Source: an uncultured Bacteroidota bacterium
GTDB lineage: Bacteria; Bacteroidota; Bacteroidia; Bacteroidales; F082
Direction of reading: 5' to 3'
NCBI GenBank assembly: GCA_903891085.1
Contig: CAITDJ010000124.1
Coordinates: forward strand, 62,001 to 126,000
DNA length: 64,000 nt
The notes under the pieces were generated by a model. It was not told the DNA's origin. It ran no database searches and saw only the letters and a program-made list of their open reading frames with translations. Made by a program: the position numbers and the translations under genes. Positions 24,635-33,393 of the stretch are shown in pieces. Numbering within the stretch: position 1 is the first letter of the stretch; each line of letters opens with the position of its first letter.

Positions 24635-27600
24635 TTATTCCCTGATAACTTTAACATAAAACCTTACACCAGATTCATTCACGATATCCAGCACATATAT
24701 TCCTGCAGAACAGGTCGAAAAATCGTGAGTAAACTGACCACCATTCAATTCACTCAACCCTTTGCTAACCAATAAACCATTCGCATTGAATAGTTTGTAT
24801 GAAACGATTTTGCTATTGGGCAAATAAATAGCAAGCTGGTTTTTCACCGGCATCGGAAAAGCCTCTATTTTTCGCAGTGAAGCTGATGGTTTTTCGACAG
24901 ATGTAATATCCGTACAGCCTTTCAGGTAAAATTCCGCAGCCGAAGCCCAGGGGTTTCCGTTGACTTCGGAAATCGCAACCAACCTGAAATACCTGCCTAT
25001 CACCGGTTCATCAAAGGTGATTGTTTGTGGGGCAGCCGTATTTCCAAATTGTCCGGTGGACACAACCTCTCCCCAATTCAGGGTGTTTTCGCTTATATAC
25101 AATTCATAATCCTTGATTCTTCCATTTTCTCCATCCTGACGATTCAGTAATGTAAAATCGAACAGCTTGTATGGTTGTCCCATATCAATCTGTATTTCAT
25201 GGGGATACTGATCATCACCCGTGCTCCAGCGCGTGTGCCAGATGGTGGAAGGATCATCATCGAAGGCCATGATTGCCGTGCCGGGATAATTTACCTCTTC
25301 ACTATCAACATATTCCAGTTCCCAGCTGCTTTTCGGGGTTTCGGCCGGATTTTCACAATCTTCAATCGACGGACAAGTGGTGGTTGTAACCATATCTGTC
25401 AAGGTTTTTTCATAAGTTATCCCGTTTTGTATAAGCTGAAAATCAACCGTATAAGACCCCGGATTTCCCAAAACAACCTTTGGATTCCGGCTATTTGCAT
25501 CGTTGATATATGTTGGTTCCGGACTGATGTTCCACTGCCAGCTGGCTCCTTCATGATTGACAATGGAATGGTCATCGAAAAACAAAGTATCTGTCATACA
25601 ATTATATATCGGCTTCTCAACCCATGGATCGACCAAAGGCTCAAAAACTGTTTCCAATAATGATGATTCCCAAACACCTGCATTTCCGGCCACCCTCAGT
25701 TTTCCATCGCGGAAAAATGGTAAAGCCATATTCACAGTCATTCCCACCGGATAATTTGTGTTGTAGGTTTCCCAATCATTCATATTCTGTGTCCTGTAAA
25801 AAACACTGGCTGCCTGACCATTTCTTGAATTTGAAAACAGATACAATATATCCTGACCATCACTACCAGGTTGAATCACAAGGCATTTGGTGTATTCAAG
25901 CAAGGAACCGGTAAAATCGGTCCAGGTATTACCACCATCTTCCGAGCGGAATATTTTCCCAATATCTGCAGTCCATGTACCATTTTGCAGACAGGCGTAA
26001 ATCACATTTTCATTGTAGGGTGAAATGGCAAAAAACAACTTTCCTTTCCAGTAAGCGGAACCATATTCTCCATTGGTTAACGCTGGTTTCAATGTCCATG
26101 TAATTCCGCCATCTCCGCTTCTGTACAGCCCCATTCCATTCACATCCACATAGATAACCAAAGGATTTTTCCGGCTGATCTGCAGGTATCTTACTGTATT
26201 GGTAAAATTATGCAACAGGGTAAAGGATATACCCATATCTATGCTTTTCCACACGCCCTTTTCTTCGCCAAGATAAATGGTTCCGTAATATTTCGGATGA
26301 AAAACCATATTGCTGCGCCGACCACCGTATTCTTCCATATTTGGATATTTAGAGAAGATAAACCTTCCTTCGGGCAGGCCTTCAGCGGAAGCTGGTAAAA
26401 TCCAACCATTTCCCAGATCATTAAAAGCGACATGACGACTTTTTCCCTGCAATACCCATCCTGTGGGCGATTCAGCGCCACCCATACGTAATGCTTTTGG
26501 CTGATAAAAATCAGCCATGGAAGTATTTCCGTTGTGATATCGTCCACCAACCACAATGTCCTCGTTCCAGCCCTGATCGAAACCCCACATATCAGAGCCA
26601 ACGAGGCCGTTGTTGTAAGATGCATAATTCGATGTGCTGGTGAAATTGTCTGTTGTAAGTGTCATTCCGCCATCGGTTGAAACCCAGGTTTCACCATTCT
26701 CAAGGAGTTTCATGTCCTGAATATCAGGATGTATGGCAAAATTACCACTGTAACCACCGATGGCATGAAAATCCTGTCCCCCATTTGATGATTTGAAAAG
26801 TGTTGTGGTCCCCGCGAAGAGGATGTCTTTGTCGACCGGTGAAATTTCCAGTATCAAATCGAAATACCCTTGACCGTTGTCCATCGGGAAGTTGCCTGTC
26901 TGACCGGTTGCCAGCAGAGACCAGGTGGTATTTGTTTCGGTGTTGATTCCTTTGTAGAGTAAAGGAGTGCCATTCGAACTTAGCATGACGGCCAGCAACA
27001 ATGACGGATCATCGGGCGTTGTGGCCAATAAACCGCCTGAAACATCACTGATATTTGCAGGGAAAGTACTTTGTGTGTTAAAAGTGATTCCTCCATTGTA
27101 AGAGGCTGCGACGGAAAATTTTCCGGCTACGGCAGAAAGCGCAAAAATCGTATTGCTGTTACCCGGCTGAATTTCTATATCGTATGTGGCATGCATCCAT
27201 GGGTTTGACCAGTTTTCACCGGCATCGGTACTGATAAAAACACCCGTTGGGGTGGCAGCGATGATTTCGTCGGGATCGGCAGGATCGAGGCGTAAGCGAT
27301 CGGCCGAAAACGTGTTTCCAGCGGCAAGCATGGCAATCCAGGTTTGTCCGCCATCGCTTGTTTTGTGAAGCTGATTTCCGGCAGCCACATAAACAATATC
27401 GGGATTTTGCGGGTGAATAACCGTCGCAGTAACACTTCCTCCAAACACATGATCAATACCAACTGGCGACCAGTTCAGGCCTTTGTCGGTTGTCTTATTC
27501 ACAAATCCAGTTTCCGTACCTGCAAACAGGATATTTTCGTTGGTCGAAGCCACATCAAATGAGTAAACATTCGCCTGCCATGGACATGCTGAAGGTGGTG

Positions 27601-28039
27601 TTTCTGAACCCGATTCATTCAGCCAGAAGGTTTCTTTTGGCCCAAGAAAAGTCCAGTTTGATTTGGACCCAGCCTGCTGATTTTTCGAATTTTTCTTTTC
27701 GTAAACAACAGGTTTTTCTTTCGGAATTACAATTTCGCCCGATTCGTTAACATAAGCCACAACATCCCTTGACCACATTTTAAAGTACCGGATGATTGCA
27801 CTTTTCTCATTGGGATTATCGGTACTGTATTTTTGGAACGCACCCGATAATTCATTGAAATTCACCGGATAAACATATAACATCTTTGCCCAATCAGGGA
27901 AACTCTCTTCATAGGTTGGTTTATAGCTTTTCTGAATCCCCGATAAATCGTCATAAGGGGTAAAATGTTGCTGACCAAATACCTGCGCCGAGAGTGCAAG
28001 CGCGAATAACAACAGTATCGTCCGTATTGAAGTTTTCAT
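24635..28039 (-). CDS. Large T9SS-secreted BNR/sortilin-like propeller protein with F5/8C (discoidin) domain
   Basis: About 1134 residues from the ATG at 28039. A signal peptide ends SAQVFGQ. Residues about 120-790 hold many BNR/Asp-box-like propeller blades (TTDKGLNWSPVG, TSDGGQTWIAM, STDAGENWSNPW, RSGDGGITWTLKP, RSEDGGNTWTDF), as in sortilin-like and exo-glycosidase/xyloglucanase-type propellers. A PKD-like domain follows at about 810-880, then an F5/8 type C domain at about 903-1040 (WHTRWSTGDDQYPHEIQIDMG), which usually binds carbohydrate. Residues about 1060-1134 are a T9SS sorting domain (IEAFPMPVKNQLAIYLP, CSAGIYVLDI). Catalytic acid residues of a defined glycosidase family could not be assigned. 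Predicted surface or secreted glycan-interacting protein. Confidence 0.87.
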   Translation of the reverse strand: MKTSIRTILLLFALALSAQVFGQQHFTPYDDLSGIQKSYKPTYEESFPDWAKMLYVYPVNFNELSGAFQKYSTDNPNEKSAIIRYFKMWSRDVVAYVNESGEIVIPKEKPVVYEKKNSKNQQAGSKSNWTFLGPKETFWLNESGSETPPSACPWQANVYSFDVASTNENILFAGTETGFVNKTTDKGLNWSPVGIDHVFGGSVTATVIHPQNPDIVYVAAGNQLHKTSDGGQTWIAMLAAGNTFSADRLRLDPADPDEIIAATPTGVFISTDAGENWSNPWMHATYDIEIQPGNSNTIFALSAVAGKFSVAASYNGGITFNTQSTFPANISDVSGGLLATTPDDPSLLLAVMLSSNGTPLLYKGINTETNTTWSLLATGQTGNFPMDNGQGYFDLILEISPVDKDILFAGTTTLFKSSNGGQDFHAIGGYSGNFAIHPDIQDMKLLENGETWVSTDGGMTLTTDNFTSTSNYASYNNGLVGSDMWGFDQGWNEDIVVGGRYHNGNTSMADFYQPKALRMGGAESPTGWVLQGKSRHVAFNDLGNGWILPASAEGLPEGRFIFSKYPNMEEYGGRRSNMVFHPKYYGTIYLGEEKGVWKSIDMGISFTLLHNFTNTVRYLQISRKNPLVIYVDVNGMGLYRSGDGGITWTLKPALTNGEYGSAYWKGKLFFAISPYNENVIYACLQNGTWTADIGKIFRSEDGGNTWTDFTGSLLEYTKCLVIQPGSDGQDILYLFSNSRNGQAASVFYRTQNMNDWETYNTNYPVGMTVNMALPFFRDGKLRVAGNAGVWESSLLETVFEPLVDPWVEKPIYNCMTDTLFFDDHSIVNHEGASWQWNISPEPTYINDANSRNPKVVLGNPGSYTVDFQLIQNGITYEKTLTDMVTTTTCPSIEDCENPAETPKSSWELEYVDSEEVNYPGTAIMAFDDDPSTIWHTRWSTGDDQYPHEIQIDMGQPYKLFDFTLLNRQDGENGRIKDYELYISENTLNWGEVVSTGQFGNTAAPQTITFDEPVIGRYFRLVAISEVNGNPWASAAEFYLKGCTDITSVEKPSASLRKIEAFPMPVKNQLAIYLPNSKIVSYKLFNANGLLVSKGLSELNGGQFTHDFSTCSAGIYVLDIVNESGVRFYVKVIRE

Positions 28040-28111
28040 CACAATGTAATTAATGGATAAATCAATAATGTTTTTGTTTACTTATTCACTGGCAGGAATC
28101 CCAAATCAAAA

Positions 28112-28909
28112 CTAATCTTCTTTAACAAAAACAATCGTTATTTTCTGATTTTCATCTTTCAAAATAAGTTTATTCTCTTCCAGTGAATAAAGCAACGTAG
28201 CATTCAGCGCTTGTTTCAGCTCGTCTTCTTTGCCCATGGGACAAGCCATCAGGGTGGAAATCATCTGACCAAAGCGTAATTTCCCCGGACGCATATTCAG
28301 GTTTCCACTGATCATATTGCAGCCACTCGAACCGCCGAAGCGCATAGCATTCATTTCAAACTTGAAAACAGGAATTTTTCCATAAAAATCTGTCTCCAAC
28401 GCTTTATTGTTGCCCAATTGCGCAACTTTCCATTTGCCATCGAGGCGGTAATCGGGGACAAAACTACCACATCCGGTAAAGGTTGTTTTGTTGGATTCGC
28501 CTTTCAACTGCACCTGAATGGTAACAGAATAGGAAGATATTTTATCAGACATGCTATCACTGCATTCTTCCTCTGTGGAAGTGAATGAAAAAATGACCGA
28601 CTCGTCGGATGCTGTAAAAGCATACGAGGCATCTGTTAACCACTTCACATCCATCTTGTTAAAAATCAGTTTATCCCCTTCCATATTTGTGAACCTGATT
28701 TCGTGATCACGATCGATGTCGATTGACCAGAAAGGCTCATTTCCGGTAGCGAAAAACACGATACCGTTTCTCCATTTTTGGGCCTCAACACTAAAATTTT
28801 CGGCAGTTTCCGCTATTTCTACCACGGGTGGTGTTTTTGTCAGGCTTGCGGGACTTTTACAGGAAACCAACAATATCAGGACAAACAGGAAACTACAGAT
28901 ATTTTTCAT
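28112..28909 (-). CDS. META-domain (HslJ-like) lipoprotein with N-terminal COG3650-like domain
   Basis: 265 residues. The signal peptide ends in a lipobox (LILLVSC, Cys17). Residues about 45-145 resemble the COG3650 domain (IVFFATGNEPFWSIDID). Residues about 155-260 match the META/HslJ domain: LDGKWKVAQLGN, FGGSSGCNMISGN and the diagnostic MISTLMACP. Such proteins are periplasmic or outer-membrane lipoproteins linked to stress or antibiotic tolerance in other bacteria; the precise role is unknown. It lies between the CLC channel gene and the BNR protein gene on the same strand. Confidence 0.85.
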   Translation of the reverse strand: MKNICSFLFVLILLVSCKSPASLTKTPPVVEIAETAENFSVEAQKWRNGIVFFATGNEPFWSIDIDRDHEIRFTNMEGDKLIFNKMDVKWLTDASYAFTASDESVIFSFTSTEEECSDSMSDKISSYSVTIQVQLKGESNKTTFTGCGSFVPDYRLDGKWKVAQLGNNKALETDFYGKIPVFKFEMNAMRFGGSSGCNMISGNLNMRPGKLRFGQMISTLMACPMGKEDELKQALNATLLYSLEENKLILKDENQKITIVFVKED

Positions 28910-28958
28910 GACGCATTTATTTTAGTGTTTAAAAACTCCGGTCGAATAGTTTAAAAGT

Positions 28959-30725
28959 TTAATCATCGGAAACTTCACTCAGCTTTTTGCGATAGGTTGA
29001 AAACACATTGGCACGTGAGATATACCCGATATATTTTCCGTCCTGGACAACGACAATATTGTATTTTCCTGATTCCTGAAACTTTCGCGCCACTTCTTCC
29101 ATCGATTCCTGTGGTGCGATCGTAAAGGTTGGCATCACCATGATGTTTTCGATTGGTGTATTGTATAAATCATTGTCGAACATGATATTACGGATATCAT
29201 CCAATAAAATATGGCCTAAAAACTCATTATTTATATCCACAACAGGAAAGATATTCCGCTTCGAAATAGCGATAATCCTGACAAGATCGGCCAGTGTGGT
29301 TCCGGGTTGAATGATATGAAAATTAGTTTCTATCAGCCGTCCGACTTTCATCTGGCTAAGTACGTTCTTGTCTTTATTGTGTGTAAGCAAATCGCCGCTT
29401 TGGGCCAGCTGATAGGTATAAACCGAATGATTGATGAAAATGCGCACGGTGGCATACGAAATTGTTGAGACAATCATCAGCGGAACAAAGAAGGAATATC
29501 CCCCTGTTATCTCAGCTATAAGGAAAATGCCAGTCAGTGGAGCGAGCAAAATTCCGGCAATCACACCTCCCATACCGACCATGGCATATTTTGTAGGGTT
29601 CAGCTCACCAAATCCCAAATCTGTAACAAAAATGGCAAAAAATAATCCGGTGAAAGCGCCGATAAAAAGTGCAGGTGCGAAAATACCACCCACCCCGCCG
29701 GAACCAAATGTTACGGAAGTTGCAACAGCTTTTAGTAAAATAACCGCCGCGAAAAGCAGGAAAACCACCCATTTTATTTCACGGTAATCGTAGAAGATGC
29801 TGTGGTTGAAAAGAACGCTGTAGTCACCCTGAAGACTTAAATTGATCGATTTATAACCCTCGCCATACAATGCAGGAAAGAAAAAAATCAAAACACCCAG
29901 CGTCAGACTTCCAATCAGAAAACGGGTTTGCCATCGTTTGAAACGCCTGAAAAAATGCTCCGAGGCGATATAAACTTTTGTGAAATAAACAGATACCAAA
30001 CCAAGCAAAATGCCAAGCACAATATAATACACCGTATTGCCGGGAATAAAAGCTTCTATCTCATTCACAGGATAAGCCACAGCCTGTCCGAGCACGAAAT
30101 AGGAAGTCAGCACAGCTGTGACAGTCGCCAGCAGTAGAGGAATGATAGATGCTACCGTGAGGTCAATCATAATCACTTCGAGTGCAAAAACCACACCGGC
30201 AATTGGCGCCTGAAAAATGGCTGCCATGGCGGCTGCACTGGATAAACTGATCATCAGTGTAATTTGTTTGTAGTTCAACCGCAATATCTGACCGATATTT
30301 GACCCAATAGCGGCACCGGTTGAAACCGTTGGTCCCTCGAGCCCCACCGAACCACCAAAACCAACCGTAAATGCACTCGCCACAATGGAGGAGTAAGTAT
30401 TATGCCGCTTAATGAGTCCGTTTTTGCGCGAAATAGCAAACAACACTCCGGGAATCCCGTGGCCTGGCTCCGATTTTACAACAAACCGCATAAAGAGAAT
30501 CGCGATAAGAATTCCAATGGCCGGATAAAGAAAATACAGGTAATTCCCGCCCTGACTGGTGATGGCCAGGTTGAGTAAATAACTGATAAAATGCGCGGAT
30601 TTTTTAATGATGATCGCCGAAATAGCTGCCAGCACCCCAACCACAATACTTAGAAAATAAGTGTATTGCTTGTCTGAAATATGTGCGATCCGCCATTTAA
30701 AAAACCTGAGTAATAATTTTTCCAT
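28959..30725 (-). CDS. CLC-family chloride channel with two CBS domains
   Basis: 588 residues. Residues about 20-435 form the CLC membrane core. The gating glutamate is kept as Glu130 in GSVGLEGPTV, and the third selectivity motif is GVGGIFAPALF. The first filter motif reads GHGIP (His89 where Escherichia coli ClcA has Ser107), and the residue matching the proton-pathway Glu203 of ClcA is Val184 (VVFALEVIM). Loss of that glutamate is typical of CLC channels and not of H+/Cl- antiporters, so passive anion conductance is the better guess. Residues about 455-580 contain two CBS domains (NIFPVVDINNEFLGHILLDD; YNIVVVQDGKYIGYISR) that probably sense nucleotides. Start ATG 30725. Confidence 0.93.
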   Translation of the reverse strand: MEKLLLRFFKWRIAHISDKQYTYFLSIVVGVLAAISAIIIKKSAHFISYLLNLAITSQGGNYLYFLYPAIGILIAILFMRFVVKSEPGHGIPGVLFAISRKNGLIKRHNTYSSIVASAFTVGFGGSVGLEGPTVSTGAAIGSNIGQILRLNYKQITLMISLSSAAAMAAIFQAPIAGVVFALEVIMIDLTVASIIPLLLATVTAVLTSYFVLGQAVAYPVNEIEAFIPGNTVYYIVLGILLGLVSVYFTKVYIASEHFFRRFKRWQTRFLIGSLTLGVLIFFFPALYGEGYKSINLSLQGDYSVLFNHSIFYDYREIKWVVFLLFAAVILLKAVATSVTFGSGGVGGIFAPALFIGAFTGLFFAIFVTDLGFGELNPTKYAMVGMGGVIAGILLAPLTGIFLIAEITGGYSFFVPLMIVSTISYATVRIFINHSVYTYQLAQSGDLLTHNKDKNVLSQMKVGRLIETNFHIIQPGTTLADLVRIIAISKRNIFPVVDINNEFLGHILLDDIRNIMFDNDLYNTPIENIMVMPTFTIAPQESMEEVARKFQESGKYNIVVVQDGKYIGYISRANVFSTYRKKLSEVSDD

Positions 30726-30964
30726 TAAATACAGTAAGCCATGATGTTTCGTTTGCGAATTTAGGCAATCGACAGAAGAAAGCGAACGGAATTGGTTATT
30801 ATTTGTGTTTAGCCCTGTATTTGACTATGTAATCAACACTATCAGCTACTAAGATCGTGTAGTAAAATCAGAAGGCACCTTTCAACACAATTGCAATCTA
30901 ATCCGAACGTTGAATTGTTCGCGTGGCGGCTAAGGGAGGATTAAATGCTTCTGATTAACTCTGT

Positions 30965-31231
30965 TTATGGAAAAACCCGAAATATATCCTTTCGATGCAG
31001 AAACCTGACAAAATAAACTGTTCCGTTATCAATATTCAAACCGATCCGGTAATCTTTTACCTTCAGCCGGTAAAATGATTTAAAATTCACCAATTTGCGT
31101 AAATGTGCAATATCATTTACATTATCAGCAAACTCAACATTACTGATAACATTCTTAATCATTGATAGCAGCTCTTTATCAGCAATCTTTTTGATATCCC
31201 GTTCAAAACTTGATTTGAAAACAAGCTTCAT
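30965..31231 (-). CDS. RelE/ParE-superfamily toxin
   Basis: 88 residues, the usual size of a RelE/ParE toxin. It begins with a strand-helix pattern (MKLVFKSSFERDIKKIADKE), has the family middle segment AHLRKLVNFKSFYRLKV, and ends with DYRIGLNIDNGTVYFVRFL and HRKDIFRVFP, the typical basic beta-strand core. RelE types cleave ribosome-bound mRNA while ParE types inhibit gyrase; I cannot choose between them. The ATG overlaps the antitoxin stop by 4 bases (ATGA), giving the antitoxin-first order of type II systems. It lies in a repeat-rich accessory patch. Confidence 0.85.
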   Translation of the reverse strand: MKLVFKSSFERDIKKIADKELLSMIKNVISNVEFADNVNDIAHLRKLVNFKSFYRLKVKDYRIGLNIDNGTVYFVRFLHRKDIFRVFP

Positions 31232-31425
31232 TGTTCGAGTGCTTTTAGTATGGATGTTTTTGACACATTCCGACTTTTCATCCCAGCTTCGATGGCTAAT
31301 CCAAGACCAATATCTTCGCGATCCTCCATGGTGAGTACTTTTGTCTTTATTTCCAATCGTTTAAGAATCTCTGTAATGAAAAGAAATTCTTTTTTATCTT
31401 TAGGTTGAACGACAATACTTTGCAT
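31228..31425 (-). CDS. Antitoxin partner of the RelE/ParE-like toxin
   Basis: 65 residues from the ATG at 31425; the frame also runs upstream to a TTG at 31449. The sequence is helical and charged (QPKDKKEFLFITEILKRLEI, MEDREDIGLGLAIEAG), like the small antitoxins that accompany RelE toxins in Bacteroidota. It precedes the toxin, overlaps it by 4 bases and has its own -7 box (31447-31454). It probably neutralises the toxin and represses the operon. Confidence 0.8.
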   Translation of the reverse strand: MQSIVVQPKDKKEFLFITEILKRLEIKTKVLTMEDREDIGLGLAIEAGMKSRNVSKTSILKALEQ

Positions 31426-31446
31426 AATTTCATGTATTTCTGTTTG

Positions 31447-31454
31447 CAAATTTA
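31447..31454 (-). promoter_or_regulatory. TAnnTTTG -7 box of the toxin-antitoxin operon
   Basis: TAAATTTG on the minus strand lies 21 bases upstream of the antitoxin ATG at 31425. Confidence 0.5.
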
Positions 31455-31561
31455 CTTTAAAAATGAAAGAATTAATAAGATGGGATAAAAGTTAAATCTA
31501 GTTTGATCGATGTGAAATTGCAAACAAAGTTGAACGAGAGAGACCGAAATTGTGAAACGAC

Positions 31562-31587
31562 GTAGTTGCAAACTACCCCGAACGGGG
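31562..31587. repeat. Double mini-hairpin next to the chimeric thioredoxin gene
   Basis: GTAGTT-GCA-AACTAC (31562-31576) is joined to CCCC-GAAC-GGGG (31576-31587). The three-base-loop style matches the dyads elsewhere in the window. It lies just past the end of the thioredoxin-domain gene. Confidence 0.5.
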
Positions 31588-31594
31588 GGCAATG

Positions 31595-32107
31595 TCACTC
31601 ATTATTTTTTGCTGATTCAATGATATTGTAAATATTGTCGATAAAAACGAATTTCTCAATGTATAAAGCACCAGAATAAACAACCATGCCTTTTTTATCG
31701 ATAACAACAATGGTGGGTACAGCATCAATTTTCAGCAATTCTCTTATTTGCTTTACCGAGTTTTGATCGGTGTATAATGTTTTAAATGAATATGAAAATG
31801 AGTCAATAACTTTTTTTAATGAACTCATTTGTTCTTTTGGATAAATTAGATTTACAGCGTAAAATTCAATCTCTGATTGTGATGTGTATTTCTGTTTTAG
31901 CTTATCGAATTCTGGAAATTTTTTAAAACAAATACTACAACCAGTGCTCCAGAAATCTAATACCAAAACTTTTCCAGCTTGATTATTCAGATTAAATAAC
32001 TCCCCCCGCTGGCGCTGATTTGCAATCAGTGCCATTATTACCAGATCACCCAATCGGCTCCCCCTAAACACATCCTTGCCTTTGCTGTGGCGGGTGGCAC
32101 GCACCAT
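31595..32107 (-). pseudogene. Thioredoxin-fold (TlpA-like) domain with a repeat-derived N-terminus, probably a broken gene
   Basis: 170 residues from the ATG at 32107. From about residue 37 it is a good TlpA/redoxin domain: GKVLVLDFWSTGCSICFKKF with the redox pair in CSIC, and the cis-Pro loop DAVPTIVVIDKKG. TlpA-like proteins normally have a signal peptide and 30-200 residues before this point. Here the front is MVRATRHSKGKDVFRGSRLG, encoded by a GC-rich stretch (about 31994-32130) that contains an inverted repeat and looks unlike its surroundings. I infer that a repeat or recombination event replaced the original 5' end, leaving an in-frame fusion without an export signal. It could still encode a cytoplasmic thioredoxin-like protein. 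Confidence 0.6.
32011..32033. repeat. Hairpin in the GC-rich segment at the front of the thioredoxin ORF
   Basis: GGCGCTGATT, loop TGC, AATCAGTGCC has a 10-bp stem with one mismatch. The segment around it is markedly more GC-rich than its flanks, and the same three-base-loop dyad style recurs in the intergenic repeats of this window. Confidence 0.5.
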
Positions 32108-32570
32108 GGGCTGGGTTTTGTAATAGCTGATCAAATTGTTCAATTATGGTGCATTCGCTTTTACACAAATGATTTTGAAGTAACCGGATAATCGTTGTTG
32201 TCATATATTTTAGATTAGGGGTTGTTAACTAAAAATACGTTCCCCAAATTTAGACCGAAATATTGTCTAGTGCAACTATTTTTTAAAATTATTGAATATT
32301 AATTCTCGAAGGCGCATTTGGCGCAGCATCCACCTGATGAAATACTTAGACCGCGCAACGTGCGAAAGTGTGAATTGTATTTTCGGCAGGCTTTCGCAAG
32401 GAGCGAAAAGGCAAATCAGGTTTTCGGCAGGCTTTCGCAACGAGCGAAAGGATGATTCAGGTTTTCGGCGGGCTTGCACCGACAGAGGCAAGATCAATAA
32501 CTTTTCGCCTCTTTATTCCTTCACAAAACATCCGGTTAAAACTTTTATCTTCGTGCACCAAAAATAGAAG
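32108..32570. other. Non-coding, repeat-rich region before exonuclease III
   Basis: About 460 bases with no supported gene. It contains the remainder of the GC-rich segment, an AT-rich stretch near 32150-32290, and the 41-bp REP-like repeats at 32380-32500. A degenerate -7 box (TATCTTCG) lies about 20 bases before the xth start. The minus-strand reading through the repeats is a translated repeat, not a gene. Confidence 0.6.
32380..32500. repeat. REP-like tandem repeats, 41-bp period
   Basis: Two complete 41-bp units (32380-32420, 32421-32461) begin TTTTCGGCAGGCTTTCGCAA, and a third, diverged unit starts at 32462. Each unit contains the dyad CTTTCG...CGAAAG. The repeat lies about 70 bases upstream of exonuclease III. 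Confidence 0.8.
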
Positions 32571-33335
32571 ATGAAAATTATAAGCTATAATGTAAATGGT
32601 GTAAGAGCCGCTATCTCAAAAGATTTATTCGGCTGGATTCGTGCAGTGAACCCTGATGTTTTGTGCTTACAGGAAATTAAAGCACAGACAGATCAGATTC
32701 CATTATTGGAATTTGAGGCGCTTGGATATAAAAATTATTGGTTTCCAGCACAGAAAAAGGGATATTCGGGAACGGCCATCCTCTCGAAAACTGAACCCGA
32801 TCATGTGGAATTTGGCATGGGAATACCGGCCTATGACAACGAGGGCCGTTTTTTGCGTGCCGACTTTGGCCGGCTGAGTGTGGTGAGTGTGTATCATCCT
32901 TCGGGTAGCAGTGGCGATGATCGTCAGGCATTTAAAATGAAGTGGCTTGATGATTTTACAATGTATACTGAAAAGTTGCGAATCGACCGGCCTAATCTGG
33001 TTTTGTCGGGCGATTTCAATATCTGCCACGAAGCGATCGACATTCATGATCCTATTCGTAATGCCGTCATCTCAGGCTTTCTGCCTGAAGAAAGGGCATG
33101 GTTCACGCGGTTCCTCAATTTAGGTTATACCGACACATTCCGTCATTTGGTTAAAGAACCGCACCAATACAGCTGGTGGAGTTACCGTGCCAATGCCCGT
33201 AACAATAACAAGGGTTGGCGTATCGATTATCATATTATCACGAACAATATGTTGCCAAACCTTGAATCGGCACGAATCCTGCCCGAAGCCAAACATTCGG
33301 ATCATTGTCCTGTGGTGGTGGATATTGCGGATTAA
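32571..33335 (+). CDS. xth: Exodeoxyribonuclease III
   Basis: 254 residues covering the whole endonuclease/exonuclease/phosphatase fold. Key residues are present: Asn7 (SYNVNGVRAA), Glu in CLQEIKA, Tyr-His in VYHPSG, Asp-Asn in SGDFNICHEAIDIHDP, Trp-Arg-Asp in KGWRIDYH, and Asp-His in HSDHCPVV. The enzyme removes 3' blocks and cuts at abasic sites in base-excision repair. Monocistronic on the plus strand; the DUF2490 gene converges from the right. The upstream 70-450 bases are repeats and not coding. Confidence 0.96.
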   Translation: MKIISYNVNGVRAAISKDLFGWIRAVNPDVLCLQEIKAQTDQIPLLEFEALGYKNYWFPAQKKGYSGTAILSKTEPDHVEFGMGIPAYDNEGRFLRADFGRLSVVSVYHPSGSSGDDRQAFKMKWLDDFTMYTEKLRIDRPNLVLSGDFNICHEAIDIHDPIRNAVISGFLPEERAWFTRFLNLGYTDTFRHLVKEPHQYSWWSYRANARNNNKGWRIDYHIITNNMLPNLESARILPEAKHSDHCPVVVDIAD

Positions 33336-33393
33336 CGTAAAAGGACTTGATTGACTAATCTTCTATTTAAACGTTGTTCAAACGAAAAGCCGG

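Noticed and set aside
28959-30725. H+/Cl- antiporter assignment for the CLC protein
   Set aside because: The residue aligned with the proton-pathway glutamate is valine, so channel-type behaviour is more likely. Not certain without a structural alignment.
32276-32497. A 73-residue minus-strand ORF upstream of xth
   Set aside because: It is the translation of the 41-bp REP-like units and has no other support.
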